Shown piece by piece: positions 10,724-19,546 of a stretch of 64,000 bases of DNA. Under the pieces are notes generated by a model. The model ran no database searches, had not been told where the DNA came from, and worked only from the letters and a program-made list of their open reading frames with translations. This stretch comes from Bacillus sp. AFS006103. Its GTDB lineage: Bacteria; Bacillota; Bacilli; Bacillales; Cytobacillaceae. The translations under genes were made by a program, and so were the position numbers. The DNA lies in NCBI GenBank assembly GCA_002559145.1, contig NTXX01000001.1, positions 110,709 to 174,708 on the forward strand, written 5' to 3'. Each line of letters begins with the position of its first letter. Position 1 is the stretch's first letter.

Positions 10724-11848
10724 TTATTTTGTATAAAACCCTGCATTCTCTTGGTCAACTGCACTATGGAGCGAGGAATTCAATCCGTTCGCAATTAAAT
10801 TTGCCATATCCTCGATGAAAACATCTACTTCCTTAGGAGTGACCATTAAATTATGTCCGATTGGAGACAATACCTCATAAATTAATTTTCTTTTTTCATC
10901 ATCTGCTAAAGTACCAATCATCCCAAGAAATGTCTTGCGGTGCTTTTCTTCAGGTAAATCCTCCTCTGTCAGCTTGCGCTTTTCTCCGAAACTCATCCCA
11001 GCTGGTGCAAGCGCCCTCGATGGCCGATTTCCTTCCCTAAGTTCTTTCCCGAAATGCTTAAGTATAAAATCAATCGTATCACTTGTAATTGACACGGCAT
11101 CAACCACTGTCGGAACCCCAATCGCAATGACAGGAATCCCTAGGGTTTCCTTACTCAGTTCTTTTCTCTTATTACCAACACCTGAACCAGGATGAATGCC
11201 TGTATCGGAAATTTGAATCGTCGAATTGACTCGTTCAATCGACCGTGATGCTAGTGCATCAATGGCAATTACAAAATCAGGTTTTGTTTTTTCAACAACG
11301 CCAAAAATAATATCGCTTGTCTCAATCCCGGTTAAACCCATAACTCCCGGCGATAGTGCACTAACCGACCTAAAGCCTTCTTCGACATTTTCGGGCTGAA
11401 GTTGAAACAAGTGTCGGGTAACCAACAAGTTTTCACAAACCATCGGTCCTAGTGCATCCGGGGTTACATTCCAATTTCCCAGTCCTACCACTAAACAGGA
11501 ATCCGTTTTTTTAATCCCGGTTCCCTCTAAAAAGTAAGCAAACTCCCTTGCGAAAATTTCCTCAACCTTTTGCTGTACCTCCGTATTTTGCTGGCGAATC
11601 CCTTGTACTTCTAACGTTAAATATCGGCCAGCCTTTTTGCCGAGCTGTTGTTCGCCCTGTTTGGTAACCTCTACTAAAGAAATCTTTATGTCCTCCACAT
11701 CTTTTTCTTTTATAATTACGCCTTCAATTTGCGAAAGATCTTTTTCTTGCCCGACTGTTCCATCCTGTCGCGTTAACACCATTTCCCGTGCTTCAATCGC
11801 CAAATCCGTTCGAACAGAGTACTGACTTAAGTCAATTGATTCGTTCAT
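10724..11848 (-). CDS. gpr: Germination protease GPR (SASP-degrading endopeptidase)
   Basis: Degrades the small acid-soluble proteins that coat spore DNA, releasing amino acids at germination. The product is 374 residues. Starting at the ATG at 11848 (GGGAG 8 nt upstream) gives an N-terminus in which the self-cleavage sequence RTD|LA occurs after residue 15. That equals the 15-residue propeptide known for the B. megaterium enzyme and supports this start over an in-frame ATG at 11863. The aspartate-containing block [15 protein letters not shown] and the [11 protein letters not shown] block are conserved. Family genes are forespore expressed (SigG). Confidence 0.96.
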   Translation of the reverse strand: MNESIDLSQYSVRTDLAIEAREMVLTRQDGTVGQEKDLSQIEGVIIKEKDVEDIKISLVEVTKQGEQQLGKKAGRYLTLEVQGIRQQNTEVQQKVEEIFAREFAYFLEGTGIKKTDSCLVVGLGNWNVTPDALGPMVCENLLVTRHLFQLQPENVEEGFRSVSALSPGVMGLTGIETSDIIFGVVEKTKPDFVIAIDALASRSIERVNSTIQISDTGIHPGSGVGNKRKELSKETLGIPVIAIGVPTVVDAVSITSDTIDFILKHFGKELREGNRPSRALAPAGMSFGEKRKLTEEDLPEEKHRKTFLGMIGTLADDEKRKLIYEVLSPIGHNLMVTPKEVDVFIEDMANLIANGLNSSLHSAVDQENAGFYTK

Positions 11849-11937
11849 TACATACACTCCCATCAAAATCTTCCTAAAATATAGAAACTATTTCCTATTT
11901 TTACCCTTTTCAACTTAATTCATGCAAAAAACAAGTA

Positions 11938-11966
11938 TTGCAATATTAGCTTCCATTTGATAAAAT
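11938..11966 (+). promoter_or_regulatory. SigA-type promoter of rpsT
   Basis: -35 TTGCAA (11938-11943), a 17-bp spacer and -10 TAAAAT (11961-11966). This would give a leader of roughly 70 nt containing a small hairpin (TCGAG 12003-12007 / CTCGA 12018-12022) just ahead of the ribosome binding site. Confidence 0.6.
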
Positions 11967-12044
11967 ATTTCATGTTCTGAATTATTTTTTATGAATGTTA
12001 AGTCGAGTTCATATAGTCTCGATTCTTTGTAGGAGGTGAAAGTA

Positions 12045-12305
12045 ATGCCTAATATTAAATCTGCTATTAAACGTGTAAAAACAAGCGAAGCTCGTAATGC
12101 TCAAAATACAACTGTTAAATCTGCAACTCGTACTGCTGTTAAGAAAGCGGAAGCTGCTATTACACTTAATGATGCTACAGCTGCTAAGGAAGCATTAGTA
12201 ACTGCTGCTAGTAAATTAGACAAGGCTGCTGCTAAAGGTCTTATCCACAAAAATGCTGCTGCTCGTAAAAAATCTCGTCTAATGAAAAAGACAAACGCGC
12301 TTTAA
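12045..12305 (+). CDS. rpsT: 30S ribosomal protein S20
   Basis: Primary 16S rRNA-binding protein of the small subunit. It is 86 residues, rich in Ala and Lys, beginning [14 protein letters not shown] and ending with a basic helix ([15 protein letters not shown]). The ATG at 12045 lies 8 nt after a strong AGGAGG; the in-frame GTG at 12036 overlaps that site and is not the start. It is transcribed opposite to its neighbours gpr and holA and closed by a strong bidirectional terminator. This orientation is conserved in Bacillus. Confidence 0.98.
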   Translation: MPNIKSAIKRVKTSEARNAQNTTVKSATRTAVKKAEAAITLNDATAAKEALVTAASKLDKAAAKGLIHKNAAARKKSRLMKKTNAL

Positions 12306-12312
12306 TTAAAGC

Positions 12313-12348
12313 AAAAAAAACGATTCCCTTTACAGGAATCGTTTTTTT
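12313..12348. terminator. Bidirectional terminator between rpsT and holA
   Basis: CGATTCC (12321-12327) pairs with GGAATCG (12335-12341); eight A residues precede and seven T residues follow, so it serves both converging genes. It overlaps the last base of holA. Confidence 0.92.
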
Positions 12349-13364
12349 TATTTATTTAAATGAAATAGAAACATCTCAATTAATAAAGATTTATTCATAC
12401 CTCCGGTTTTCATTTGATAGTCGGCTTCAGCAAGGAGTTCCATTAAATGAGCCAATTCTTCATCCGTGAATTTTGGTGCTTGTCCGAGGGCAAGTTTGAC
12501 TCGGAAGGGGTGTGTTTTCAAGAAACCGGCTATTTGCTGCTGTCCATACCCTCTTCTCGAGAGCTCCTTTACCTGGTAAATTAACCTAAACTGTCCCGCA
12601 AGCAAGGCCAAGATCTTAATCGGTTCTTCATTTTGTTTTAACAAATCATAATAAATTCTTAGGGCTTCATCGAGTTTTCGCTGAACAACTTTTTCAATCA
12701 GTGTAAAAATATTTTGCTCAAGCGAACGAGCTACTAATTTTTCCACTAAACTGATATCGATCCTTTTTTCGTCTGCTGCATATAAGGCCAATTTGTCCAC
12801 TTCACTGGTAATCATAAACATATTTGTTCCAACCAATGCCAGCAAGTGTTCAATCGCCGCTGGTTCAAATTCAATCCCGCTGCGCTTTGCCCTGCTCACT
12901 ACCCAGTTTTTTAATTCATGTTCATTTAACTTTTTGGCTTCAACTATTTCAGCGCTTCTTTTTAATTCTTTCGTGATCTTTTTTCGTTCATCTAATTTTT
13001 CATACGGAGCTGAAATGACAACTACTGTATATGGTGCCGGCTCATTCAAATACATTTCGAATCTTGATATATTATGATTGATTTTTTCTTTTGATTTTTC
13101 AGCAGTTAAAAAAACAGGATTATGTAAAAAGATTACTTTCCTTTCACCCAAAAATGGAAAGGTTTCCGCATCTTCAATTGCAACTTCAATTGGAGTTTCC
13201 TCTAAATCATAGGTTGAGAAATTAAAATCCTTTTCTTCTTCTGTTAAAATATGGTTAAGTAATAATTGCTTTGTTTCATTTATTAAAAATGCCTCTGTGC
13301 CAAATAATAAATAAATAGGAGCAATTTCCTTTTGTTTAATTTTTCTCCAAATATCAACGACCAT
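12348..13364 (-). CDS. holA: DNA polymerase III delta subunit
   Basis: Clamp-loader wrench subunit that opens the beta sliding clamp. The 338-residue protein shows the family layout: an N-terminal AAA+-like domain opening with IAPIYLLFGTEAFLINETK, then the lid and collar helices (SLEQNIFTLIEKVVQRK, LALLAGQFRLIYQVKELS). The ATG at 13364 lies 9 nt after GGGGAG. Known as YqeN in B. subtilis; the position next to rpsT is conserved. A perfect 34-bp palindrome lies 71 bp upstream of the start. Confidence 0.95.
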   Translation of the reverse strand: MVVDIWRKIKQKEIAPIYLLFGTEAFLINETKQLLLNHILTEEEKDFNFSTYDLEETPIEVAIEDAETFPFLGERKVIFLHNPVFLTAEKSKEKINHNISRFEMYLNEPAPYTVVVISAPYEKLDERKKITKELKRSAEIVEAKKLNEHELKNWVVSRAKRSGIEFEPAAIEHLLALVGTNMFMITSEVDKLALYAADEKRIDISLVEKLVARSLEQNIFTLIEKVVQRKLDEALRIYYDLLKQNEEPIKILALLAGQFRLIYQVKELSRRGYGQQQIAGFLKTHPFRVKLALGQAPKFTDEELAHLMELLAEADYQMKTGGMNKSLLIEMFLFHLNK

Positions 13365-13434
13365 TTGTCAGCGCTCCCCTTCTCCCACTCATATATATGG
13401 TAAAGAAGCTTGGACAATTTGACAAGTACTTAAA

Positions 13435-13468
13435 GGGAATTAGCACTTATCCATAAGTGCTAATTCCC
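13435..13468. repeat. Perfect 34-bp palindrome in the holA-yqzM divergent region
   Basis: Arms 13435-13450 and 13453-13468 (GGGAATTAGCACTTAT and its exact reverse complement) surround a central CC. No T run follows on either strand, and both neighbouring genes point away from it, so an ordinary terminator is unlikely. It contains TTAGCACT/AGTGCTAA half-sites resembling CIRCE arms but without the 9-bp spacer. Apart from this palindrome, nothing else is evident in the 300-bp gap 13365-13665. Confidence 0.85.
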
Positions 13469-13665
13469 AATCTATAATGAACGCCTTCAATAGAAGCCCT
13501 AGGATATTCTATTGTTCGGCGGAATTCCTTGTGTAAGATTAGTGTAGCCTTTTATCAGTCTCACTATTTTGACAACTCTTGTCAGTTAAGGAAATGCATT
13601 TTGATGTAAGCTGGATTTTTTCATGAGAATGACTTATACTATATGTGAAATAGGAGGGGTAGACT

Positions 13666-13800
13666 GTGAATGAATTTGAAAAAGATGTGCAAAGTAAGCG
13701 AAACGACGCGATTGATTCTGGGGTAGGATTTGGGGTTTCCTTTGGTTTTTTTGCGATAATGTTTATCGTTGCGACAGTCATTAAAGTAATCGGTTCATAA
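13666..13800 (+). CDS. yqzM: YqzM family small membrane protein
   Basis: A 44-residue protein with a charged N-terminus (NEFEKDVQSKRND) and one transmembrane segment (about residues 22-40, GVSFGFFAIMFIVATVI). It starts with GTG at 13666, 7 nt after AGGAGG. Sequence and location, between holA and comEC on the opposite strand, match YqzM of B. subtilis as I remember it. Its function is unknown. A compact terminator follows. Confidence 0.9.
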   Translation: MNEFEKDVQSKRNDAIDSGVGFGVSFGFFAIMFIVATVIKVIGS

Positions 13801-13827
13801 TGAATGGCTACATATGTGTAATTTAGG

Positions 13828-13852
13828 AGACTGCATTCGTGCAGTCTTTTTA
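13828..13852 (+). terminator. Terminator after yqzM
   Basis: AGACTGCA (13828-13835), loop TTCG, TGCAGTCT (13840-13847), then a T run. The stable UUCG tetraloop makes this a strong intrinsic terminator on the plus strand; it ends about 20 bp before the comEC stop codon on the other strand. Confidence 0.9.
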
Positions 13853-13874
13853 ATTTTTCTTGAGATGCTTTATC

Positions 13875-16202
13875 CTATGGTAAATAGGGAGAAATGGTTC
13901 CTGATCCATCATAAAATTTATAGGTGATTGCCCCCTGCTGGTCCGTTCGGAAAATTAATGAATTAGTTTTTTTTAATCGTTCGAGCACCTCTGAATGAGG
14001 GTGGCCATAACGATTTTTTTCACCTACAGAAATCAAGGCGGCTTTCGGGTTTATTTGATTGATAAAGGCTTCTGCACTTGATGTTTTACTGCCATGGTGA
14101 CCTACTTTTAAAACGTCAATTTTTAAATGAGGATATTTTTTAATGATTTTTTCTTCCCCTTCTTGATCAAGATCTCCACCAAAAAACCAACGAACTCCCC
14201 CTAATTTAGCTAAAAAAGTAATGGACCCACTGTTTCTTTCCCCTGAAAAATTCTTTTCTGGTGAGAGGATATAAAATTCATTATCTCCACTAACCCAGCG
14301 GTCTCCTTCTGACACTTTTATGACAGCAATTTTTTTCTTTTGTGCCTCCCGGGTAATGCCCAGTTCAGTATCAGATGGGGCGATTACAGAAGGCATGAGG
14401 ATCTGTTTTACTTCCAGCTCTTTTAAAATTGAGAATGTCCCTCCAATATGATCCATGTCCCCATGTGTCAAGATAAGTTTATCTATCTTGGTAATACCTT
14501 TTCCTTTTAGAAATGGCACCACTACATCCCTTCCCACTTCAAACGGTTTTGTACGTTCTCGCCACTTTTCTTCCGCGTAATTCATGGTCCCACCTGTATC
14601 AATGAGATAAGTCCCTTTCCCCTGTGGAAATTCAATGAGAATACTATCCCCTTGACCAACATCAATCATTGTCACTTCCGAAAAAGGATATAGCCAATTC
14701 CAACCTTTCTGAAAAATTAATAGCCCAAGACACAATAAGATGAGGCGACCCTTCCTTTTCGGAAAAGTTTTGGTTTCCCAAAGATAAAAAATGAAAAGCA
14801 AGATAAAAATATAGATCAAAAGTAATAACCAATTGGGCCTTCCTGGATTAAAGCGGAAGAAACTAAAATCAGCTAGAATCTCAATTAGGTGATTAGAGAA
14901 GCTAATGATAATTAAAAAAAATTTTATAAGAATGAGTGGAGTTTTTCCAAATACGAACTGGATGATATACAAAAGATACAATCCAGGGAGGTATAAAAAT
15001 GAAAAAAGCGGAATGTACACCACATTAGCGAAGATCCCTATCAATGATACCTCAAAGTAATGATACAGTAAGAACGGAAGTGCAGCTAATTGTGCAATCA
15101 GCGAGGTAGCTAGCATCTTCGTGAAGTTCCCTTCATAGCCTTGAAGTATATAGGTTGCTGATAAAATGATCACAAGACTTACTGCGAATGAGAGTTGGAA
15201 ACCCGCATCAAAAATCACCATTGGGTTAAAAAACAAATAGAATAGAAAGGCCAAGCTAATAGCATCTATGGGGGTAAGCCTCAGGCGCACTTTTAACTTA
15301 ACAGTTAGTAACACAAGGAAAATCATGACCGCTGAGCGGATTACAGATGGTGAACCACCGGTTAGAACGACATAAATGGGCAGGAGTATAAGAAGAAAAT
15401 TAATCATGAACTGTCTTGTTAGCCCAAATCGAATCCCAATATAAAAAACCATCGCGATTAATAATGAAACATGGAGTCCTGAAATGGCGAGTAAATGAAC
15501 AATCCCCGTCTTTTGGTATGCGGATAAAACGTCCGGGTCAAACAAATTTCTGTCCCCGAATATTAATGCAGCTGAAAGTGAAGCAATTTCAATAGGAAAA
15601 TGAGATTCTAAATAATTAATTCCAGAATATCGAAGTTGTTTGATCATCTCTACTGGGGTAGCTTTCATGAAAGAGCAATTCTGAAGTGGACTTGCTTGGA
15701 TCTCTACTATCCAATAAATGTTCTGCCTTAATAAATAATTTCGGTAATTAAATGCATTGGGGTTTTTAGCAATCGCTGGTTTTTCCAGAGTGCCTGTCAC
15801 CCTGCATAAACAATGATAAAACGTTTTTGTTTTTAAATTTTCTTTTTCTTGTTCTGATTTAATTTTATAGCGGATGAGGAGTTTCTCCTTGAATTGGGCG
15901 TCTGTAGCCTGTACCTGTAATAGGTCACCATTAATTTTGGGGTCTTGTGTATAGTGAAGATAAAAGGTTGTAGTGGATGCGGGGATGACTGATTTATTTA
16001 TGGATACTGCATGTAGACCGATTAAAAAAAATGTTAAAAAACAAATGGCTATGACTGCAAGGTGCAATTTCTTAAATCGTTTATATTTAAATAGAAGATA
16101 TAGATATAGGGTTTGGATGAGGATAAAAGATATCCAATGATATTGAGCAGATAGTACGCCTAATAAAGCGGTGATTGCAAAATAAAGAAATTTTCCATTC
16201 AT
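13875..16202 (-). CDS. comEC: Competence DNA channel ComEC/Rec2
   Basis: Polytopic membrane protein that carries single-stranded DNA across the membrane during transformation. The 775 residues match B. subtilis ComEC. Seen are two N-terminal membrane helices, an OB-fold segment, the Competence domain with about eight further helices (including LLAISGLHVSLLIA), and a C-terminal metallo-beta-lactamase domain with THGDMDHIGG and KVGHHGSKTSS. I place the start at the ATG at 16202, 9 nt after AGGGGG. An in-frame ATG at 16268 would translate through a hairpin just after comEB and has no ribosome binding site. Confidence 0.96.
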   Translation of the reverse strand: MNGKFLYFAITALLGVLSAQYHWISFILIQTLYLYLLFKYKRFKKLHLAVIAICFLTFFLIGLHAVSINKSVIPASTTTFYLHYTQDPKINGDLLQVQATDAQFKEKLLIRYKIKSEQEKENLKTKTFYHCLCRVTGTLEKPAIAKNPNAFNYRNYLLRQNIYWIVEIQASPLQNCSFMKATPVEMIKQLRYSGINYLESHFPIEIASLSAALIFGDRNLFDPDVLSAYQKTGIVHLLAISGLHVSLLIAMVFYIGIRFGLTRQFMINFLLILLPIYVVLTGGSPSVIRSAVMIFLVLLTVKLKVRLRLTPIDAISLAFLFYLFFNPMVIFDAGFQLSFAVSLVIILSATYILQGYEGNFTKMLATSLIAQLAALPFLLYHYFEVSLIGIFANVVYIPLFSFLYLPGLYLLYIIQFVFGKTPLILIKFFLIIISFSNHLIEILADFSFFRFNPGRPNWLLLLIYIFILLFIFYLWETKTFPKRKGRLILLCLGLLIFQKGWNWLYPFSEVTMIDVGQGDSILIEFPQGKGTYLIDTGGTMNYAEEKWRERTKPFEVGRDVVVPFLKGKGITKIDKLILTHGDMDHIGGTFSILKELEVKQILMPSVIAPSDTELGITREAQKKKIAVIKVSEGDRWVSGDNEFYILSPEKNFSGERNSGSITFLAKLGGVRWFFGGDLDQEGEEKIIKKYPHLKIDVLKVGHHGSKTSSAEAFINQINPKAALISVGEKNRYGHPHSEVLERLKKTNSLIFRTDQQGAITYKFYDGSGTISPYLP

Positions 16203-16276
16203 TTGTATTTTCCCCCTAAGGGATTTTTTTACAAAACACAGAAGTGCCGACAAAGAGCCGGCATTCATCTGCAGAA

Positions 16277-16738
16277 TTAAGGCTTAACCGTCCGTAAATC
16301 AATAACCGATTCATCCAGCGATACCTTTTGAATAGCTACGTTTCCCTGTTGGAAGAGTTCAATTGCATACGGGTGATTTTTATAATCCTCCGCGTAATAA
16401 ACGGTTTTAATACCTGCTTGGATAATTGCTTTACAGCATTGTAGGCAGGGGAAATGAGTGACATAAATTTCAGCTTCAGCTGTCGGGACCCCAAATTTAG
16501 CACATTGAAGCAGTGCATTCATCTCAGCGTGAATCGTTCTGACACAATGATTATCAATTACGTAGCATCCCTTATCAATACAATGGTCTCCACCTGCTAT
16601 TGAGCCGTTATAGCCTCCAGCAATAATACGTTTATCCCTAACAATTGTTGCTCCCACAGTCAGCCGTGTACATGTGCTTCTTAGTGCGAGTAAATGGCTT
16701 TGTGCCATAAAATATTGATCCCATGAGATTCGTTCCAC
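16277..16738 (-). CDS. comEB: ComEB, dCMP deaminase family protein
   Basis: Zinc-dependent deoxycytidylate deaminase homologue within the comE operon; in B. subtilis it is not required for DNA uptake itself. The product is 153 residues and carries the zinc and catalytic motifs HAEMNALLQ and PCLQCC. It begins with GTG at 16738 (VERISWDQYFMAQSH), 8 nt after AAGGGAG; an upstream in-frame GTG at 16768 has no ribosome binding site. It is about 35 residues shorter than my memory of the B. subtilis protein because the C-terminal tail is absent, but the catalytic domain is complete. Confidence 0.93.
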   Translation of the reverse strand: MERISWDQYFMAQSHLLALRSTCTRLTVGATIVRDKRIIAGGYNGSIAGGDHCIDKGCYVIDNHCVRTIHAEMNALLQCAKFGVPTAEAEIYVTHFPCLQCCKAIIQAGIKTVYYAEDYKNHPYAIELFQQGNVAIQKVSLDESVIDLRTVKP

Positions 16739-16812
16739 TTCTCCCACTCCCTTTATAAATTCTTTCACTTAATTTTAATAGGGATTGTCCATTTAGGTCA
16801 ATTAAAGTTTCA

Positions 16813-17463
16813 CTAAATAGCGAGCAAATCTTTGAGTTTATCGAATGTTTTATCCCCGATACCGCTAATATTCTTCAAATCTTCCACAGCATTAAATGGA
16901 CCATTTGTATTCCTATATTCAATGATGGCAGCCGCTTTGGCTGGGCCGATGCCAGGAAGATTTTGCAATTCCGTTACATCCGCCTTATTTATATTTATTT
17001 TTGCTTCTTTTTGATTACCGCCTGAACCTATGTGGCTTCCTCCCGAAGCCAAAATAGGAGCTCCCCCCTCGCCCTTGGAGGGGATGTAAATGACCATTTC
17101 ATCCTGAACATGTTCTGCAAAATTCACCTGTCCCTGATCTGCCTTGTCCGTTAGACCACCCGCTCTGCTGATCACATCAATAACTCTCTCATTGGCATTT
17201 GCCTGATAAACACCCGGAAGTTTGATTTGACCTTTAACATCAACCATTATTTTCTCAGGAATTGCTTGTTGGGTTGCAGGTTTATTCGTTTCTGTTTCTG
17301 TTTCTGTTTCCTCTCTCTCTACTTGTGACTTTTCTTCCATACTAACGGAAGTAGTGGGGAGAGGCTCTGGATTCTCATTGACATAAAAGTAATAAAGTCC
17401 TCCGAGTGCAATAATTGCCATAACTAAAACAGGTATCTTGTGTTCAACCAACCAGTCTTTCAC
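16813..17463 (-). CDS. comEA: Competence DNA receptor ComEA
   Basis: Membrane-anchored receptor that binds incoming double-stranded DNA. Order of parts: cytoplasmic stub, transmembrane helix (about 10-28), a flexible acidic linker containing an ETETETE repeat, an SLBB domain (about 72-122, VDVKGQIKLPGVYQ), a Gly/Ser linker, and a C-terminal double helix-hairpin-helix (about 152-214, NLPGIGPAKAAAIIEYR and ISGIGDKTFDKLK). The GTG start at 17463 follows GGAAGG by 6 nt. It is the first gene of comEA-EB-EC and divergent from comER. No obvious ComK box pair was found in the short upstream region. Confidence 0.95.
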   Translation of the reverse strand: MKDWLVEHKIPVLVMAIIALGGLYYFYVNENPEPLPTTSVSMEEKSQVEREETETETETNKPATQQAIPEKIMVDVKGQIKLPGVYQANANERVIDVISRAGGLTDKADQGQVNFAEHVQDEMVIYIPSKGEGGAPILASGGSHIGSGGNQKEAKININKADVTELQNLPGIGPAKAAAIIEYRNTNGPFNAVEDLKNISGIGDKTFDKLKDLLAI

Positions 17464-17550
17464 ATGAATCCTTCCTTTCTAAAGGTATATTTCACTTACA
17501 GATTTCATATGGTTATAAAAGAAACTTGCTTGCGAAGGAGGGTCGGAACA

Positions 17551-18375
17551 ATGAATATAGGCATTATCGGTACTGGAAATATGGGAAGCATGCTGGTAGA
17601 GGCCCTAATTGAAGGAAAAGCTATTTCCCCTGCTTCTATGATGATTACAAACAGGACAAAATCAAAAGCAATGTTACTTAAAGATAAATATAGGGAACTA
17701 AGGGTTGGAGCGAATCCAAGAGAAGTTGCCGCTGCGTCCGACTTGGTATTTGTTTGTGTAAAACCATTAGATGTATGTAAAGTTCTACATGAAATGAACC
17801 TACATTTAAGCGCGGAAAAATGTCTCATTTCCATAACGAGTCCTGTCAGTACAAGCCAAATTGAAAAGTTGGTATCCTGTTCTACCGTGAGAGTCATCCC
17901 AAGTATCACGAATCGGGCATTATCTGGGGTGTCATTAATTACCTATGGGGAAAATTGCAGCGATCTTTGGAAAACAAGGGTGGAGAAATTAATTGCTAAG
18001 ATTGCGGTGCCCTATCAAATTGATGAAAAAATAACGAGGTCCTCCTCTGATATCGTCAGCTGCGGTCCCGCTTTTTTCAGCTATCTTCTTCAGCGTTTTA
18101 TCCAAGCGGCTGTGAAAGAGACAGAAATTGATGAAGATGCAGCAACGATTATGGCAAGTGAAATGATTGTGGGACTGGGTGAGTTATTAAAGCAAGGGCA
18201 TTATACATTATCAACTCTGCAGGAAAAGGTATGTGTAAAAGGCGGGATAACCGGTGAAGGAATAAAAGTTCTGGATACCGAGTTCGGAGATGTATTTGAG
18301 CACTTATTTCAGGCAACGCAAGCAAAATTTAAAGAGGATCTAGACAAAGTCGAAACACAATTCTCCAATTATTAG
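17551..18375 (+). CDS. comER: ComER, pyrroline-5-carboxylate reductase-like protein
   Basis: NAD(P)-binding oxidoreductase of the ProC family (274 residues), encoded divergently from comEA as in B. subtilis. The N-terminal dinucleotide motif is IGIIGTGNMG. The C-terminal ProC dimerization region contains SSDIVSCGPAFFSYLL and the CVKGGITGEGIKVL segment typical of P5C reductases. The ATG at 17551 lies 8 nt after GAAGGAGGG. It is dispensable for transformation in B. subtilis and has been linked there to biofilm and sporulation control. Whether it reduces P5C is unknown. Confidence 0.93.
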   Translation: MNIGIIGTGNMGSMLVEALIEGKAISPASMMITNRTKSKAMLLKDKYRELRVGANPREVAAASDLVFVCVKPLDVCKVLHEMNLHLSAEKCLISITSPVSTSQIEKLVSCSTVRVIPSITNRALSGVSLITYGENCSDLWKTRVEKLIAKIAVPYQIDEKITRSSSDIVSCGPAFFSYLLQRFIQAAVKETEIDEDAATIMASEMIVGLGELLKQGHYTLSTLQEKVCVKGGITGEGIKVLDTEFGDVFEHLFQATQAKFKEDLDKVETQFSNY

Positions 18376-18412
18376 GTTTCGCCATTTACTGACAAAATTC
18401 CTTCTTTCTCAT

Positions 18413-18446
18413 AAAAAAAAGCCATCTTATTTTAGATGGCTTTTTT
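18413..18446. terminator. Bidirectional terminator between comER and yqeM
   Basis: GCCATCT (18421-18427) pairs with AGATGGC (18434-18440), with eight A residues before and six T residues after. It serves comER on the plus strand and the long yqeM-containing operon on the minus strand, and overlaps the yqeM stop region. Confidence 0.9.
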
Positions 18447-19190
18447 ACCTTTTTTCGCAACGAAAAAGATTCGTTCTGATTGTGTTTGGGGCTCCGAATC
18501 TTCAAAATCTGCACATACCTCCAACAACTCAAACCCAGCCTCGATTAACCAGGTTTGATATTGCTGGACTGCATAGGTTCGTTGAAAATGGAGCTCATCA
18601 TATCGGTCATACTTCCCTGTCCGTTCATCCAACACAAAAAAACTTAACTCATGTTCCACACTATTTGGACTTTCTCCAGGGAAACTATTCCAGATGTATG
18701 AGACATGATCTCCGCTGGAAGCAAAGGTTTGATTAATGAATACATGTGAAATTTTATAAATGGAATGAACATCAAAAATGAAAATACCTTCATTAGTCAA
18801 ATGCTCGAAGGCGTTTGAAAAAGTAGCCATCACTTCTTGCTCAGTCTGGAGATAATTTAATGAATCACAAAAAATCCCGATGACATCAAATGCTCCTTGA
18901 CCCTCTAAATCAGTCATATTCTGCTGAAAAAAAGGAATTCTAACCCCTTCTGCATCAGCCTTTGCCTGTGCCACAGTGAGCATATCCTCAGATAAATCGA
19001 CACCCGTTACTTGAAATCTGTCTTGTGCTAACCGGACGGAGAGTTCTCCTGTCCCACATGCGAGGTCGAGCAAGCGGTTTCCCGTAACATTATATTTCAC
19101 ACACCTATCTTTGACAAACTGGACCCACTCATCATAGGGTGCGTCGTTCATTAGTTCATCATAAAGATAGGCAAATTGTTCATAACTCAT
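18432..19190 (-). CDS. yqeM: Class I SAM-dependent methyltransferase YqeM
   Basis: Methyltransferase of 252 residues with the SAM motif LLDLACGTGELSV at about residue 41, motif II VTGVDLSEDML, and FDVIGIFCDSLNYL as motif IV. The substrate is not known. The ATG start overlaps the rsfS stop by 4 nt, so translation is probably coupled. It is the last gene of the yqeG-to-yqeM operon and ends inside a bidirectional terminator. Confidence 0.9.
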   Translation of the reverse strand: MSYEQFAYLYDELMNDAPYDEWVQFVKDRCVKYNVTGNRLLDLACGTGELSVRLAQDRFQVTGVDLSEDMLTVAQAKADAEGVRIPFFQQNMTDLEGQGAFDVIGIFCDSLNYLQTEQEVMATFSNAFEHLTNEGIFIFDVHSIYKISHVFINQTFASSGDHVSYIWNSFPGESPNSVEHELSFFVLDERTGKYDRYDELHFQRTYAVQQYQTWLIEAGFELLEVCADFEDSEPQTQSERIFFVAKKGKKAI

Positions 19191-19543
19191 GAATTTAGCG
19201 AACTATGGATATCTTCCAACGGCGCATCGCCCCATAGACGCTCCAATTTATAATAACTTCTTTCGTCACGATGAAATACATGGGCAACCACATCACCTAG
19301 ATCAATCAACACCCATCTAGCTTCATCATAACCCTCAATTCTTTTTACGTCATACCCAAGTTCTTGTGCTTTATCTTTCATTTCCTTTGCAATCGCCTGA
19401 ACTTGTTTATCCGAATTGCCATGACAAATGATAAAATAATCAGCAATTAACGAAATCCCCTGCATATTAAGGGCTAAAATGTCTTCAGCACGTTTGTCAT
19501 CCGCTGCTTTAACAGCAACTTTTAAAAGTTCTTGATTATCCAT
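19187..19543 (-). CDS. rsfS: Ribosomal silencing factor RsfS
   Basis: Binds ribosomal protein L14 and blocks subunit joining during starvation (YqeL/Iojap family). At 118 residues it is typical. Family signatures visible are ADYFIICHGNSDKQVQAIA and the conserved WVLIDLGDVVAHVFH. GGAGG lies 8 nt before the ATG. It sits between yqeK and yqeM, overlapping the latter by 4 nt. Confidence 0.96.
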   Translation of the reverse strand: MDNQELLKVAVKAADDKRAEDILALNMQGISLIADYFIICHGNSDKQVQAIAKEMKDKAQELGYDVKRIEGYDEARWVLIDLGDVVAHVFHRDERSYYKLERLWGDAPLEDIHSSLNS

Positions 19544-19546
19544 TAA

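Noticed and set aside
13435..13468. Second CIRCE element
   Set aside because: The half-sites look alike (TTAGCACT/AGTGCTAA), but CIRCE needs TTAGCACTC-N9-GAGTGCTAA; here the arms are directly joined and the ninth base differs.
17464..17550. ComK binding site between comEA and comER
   Set aside because: No pair of AAAA-N5-TTTT boxes is present in the short divergent region.
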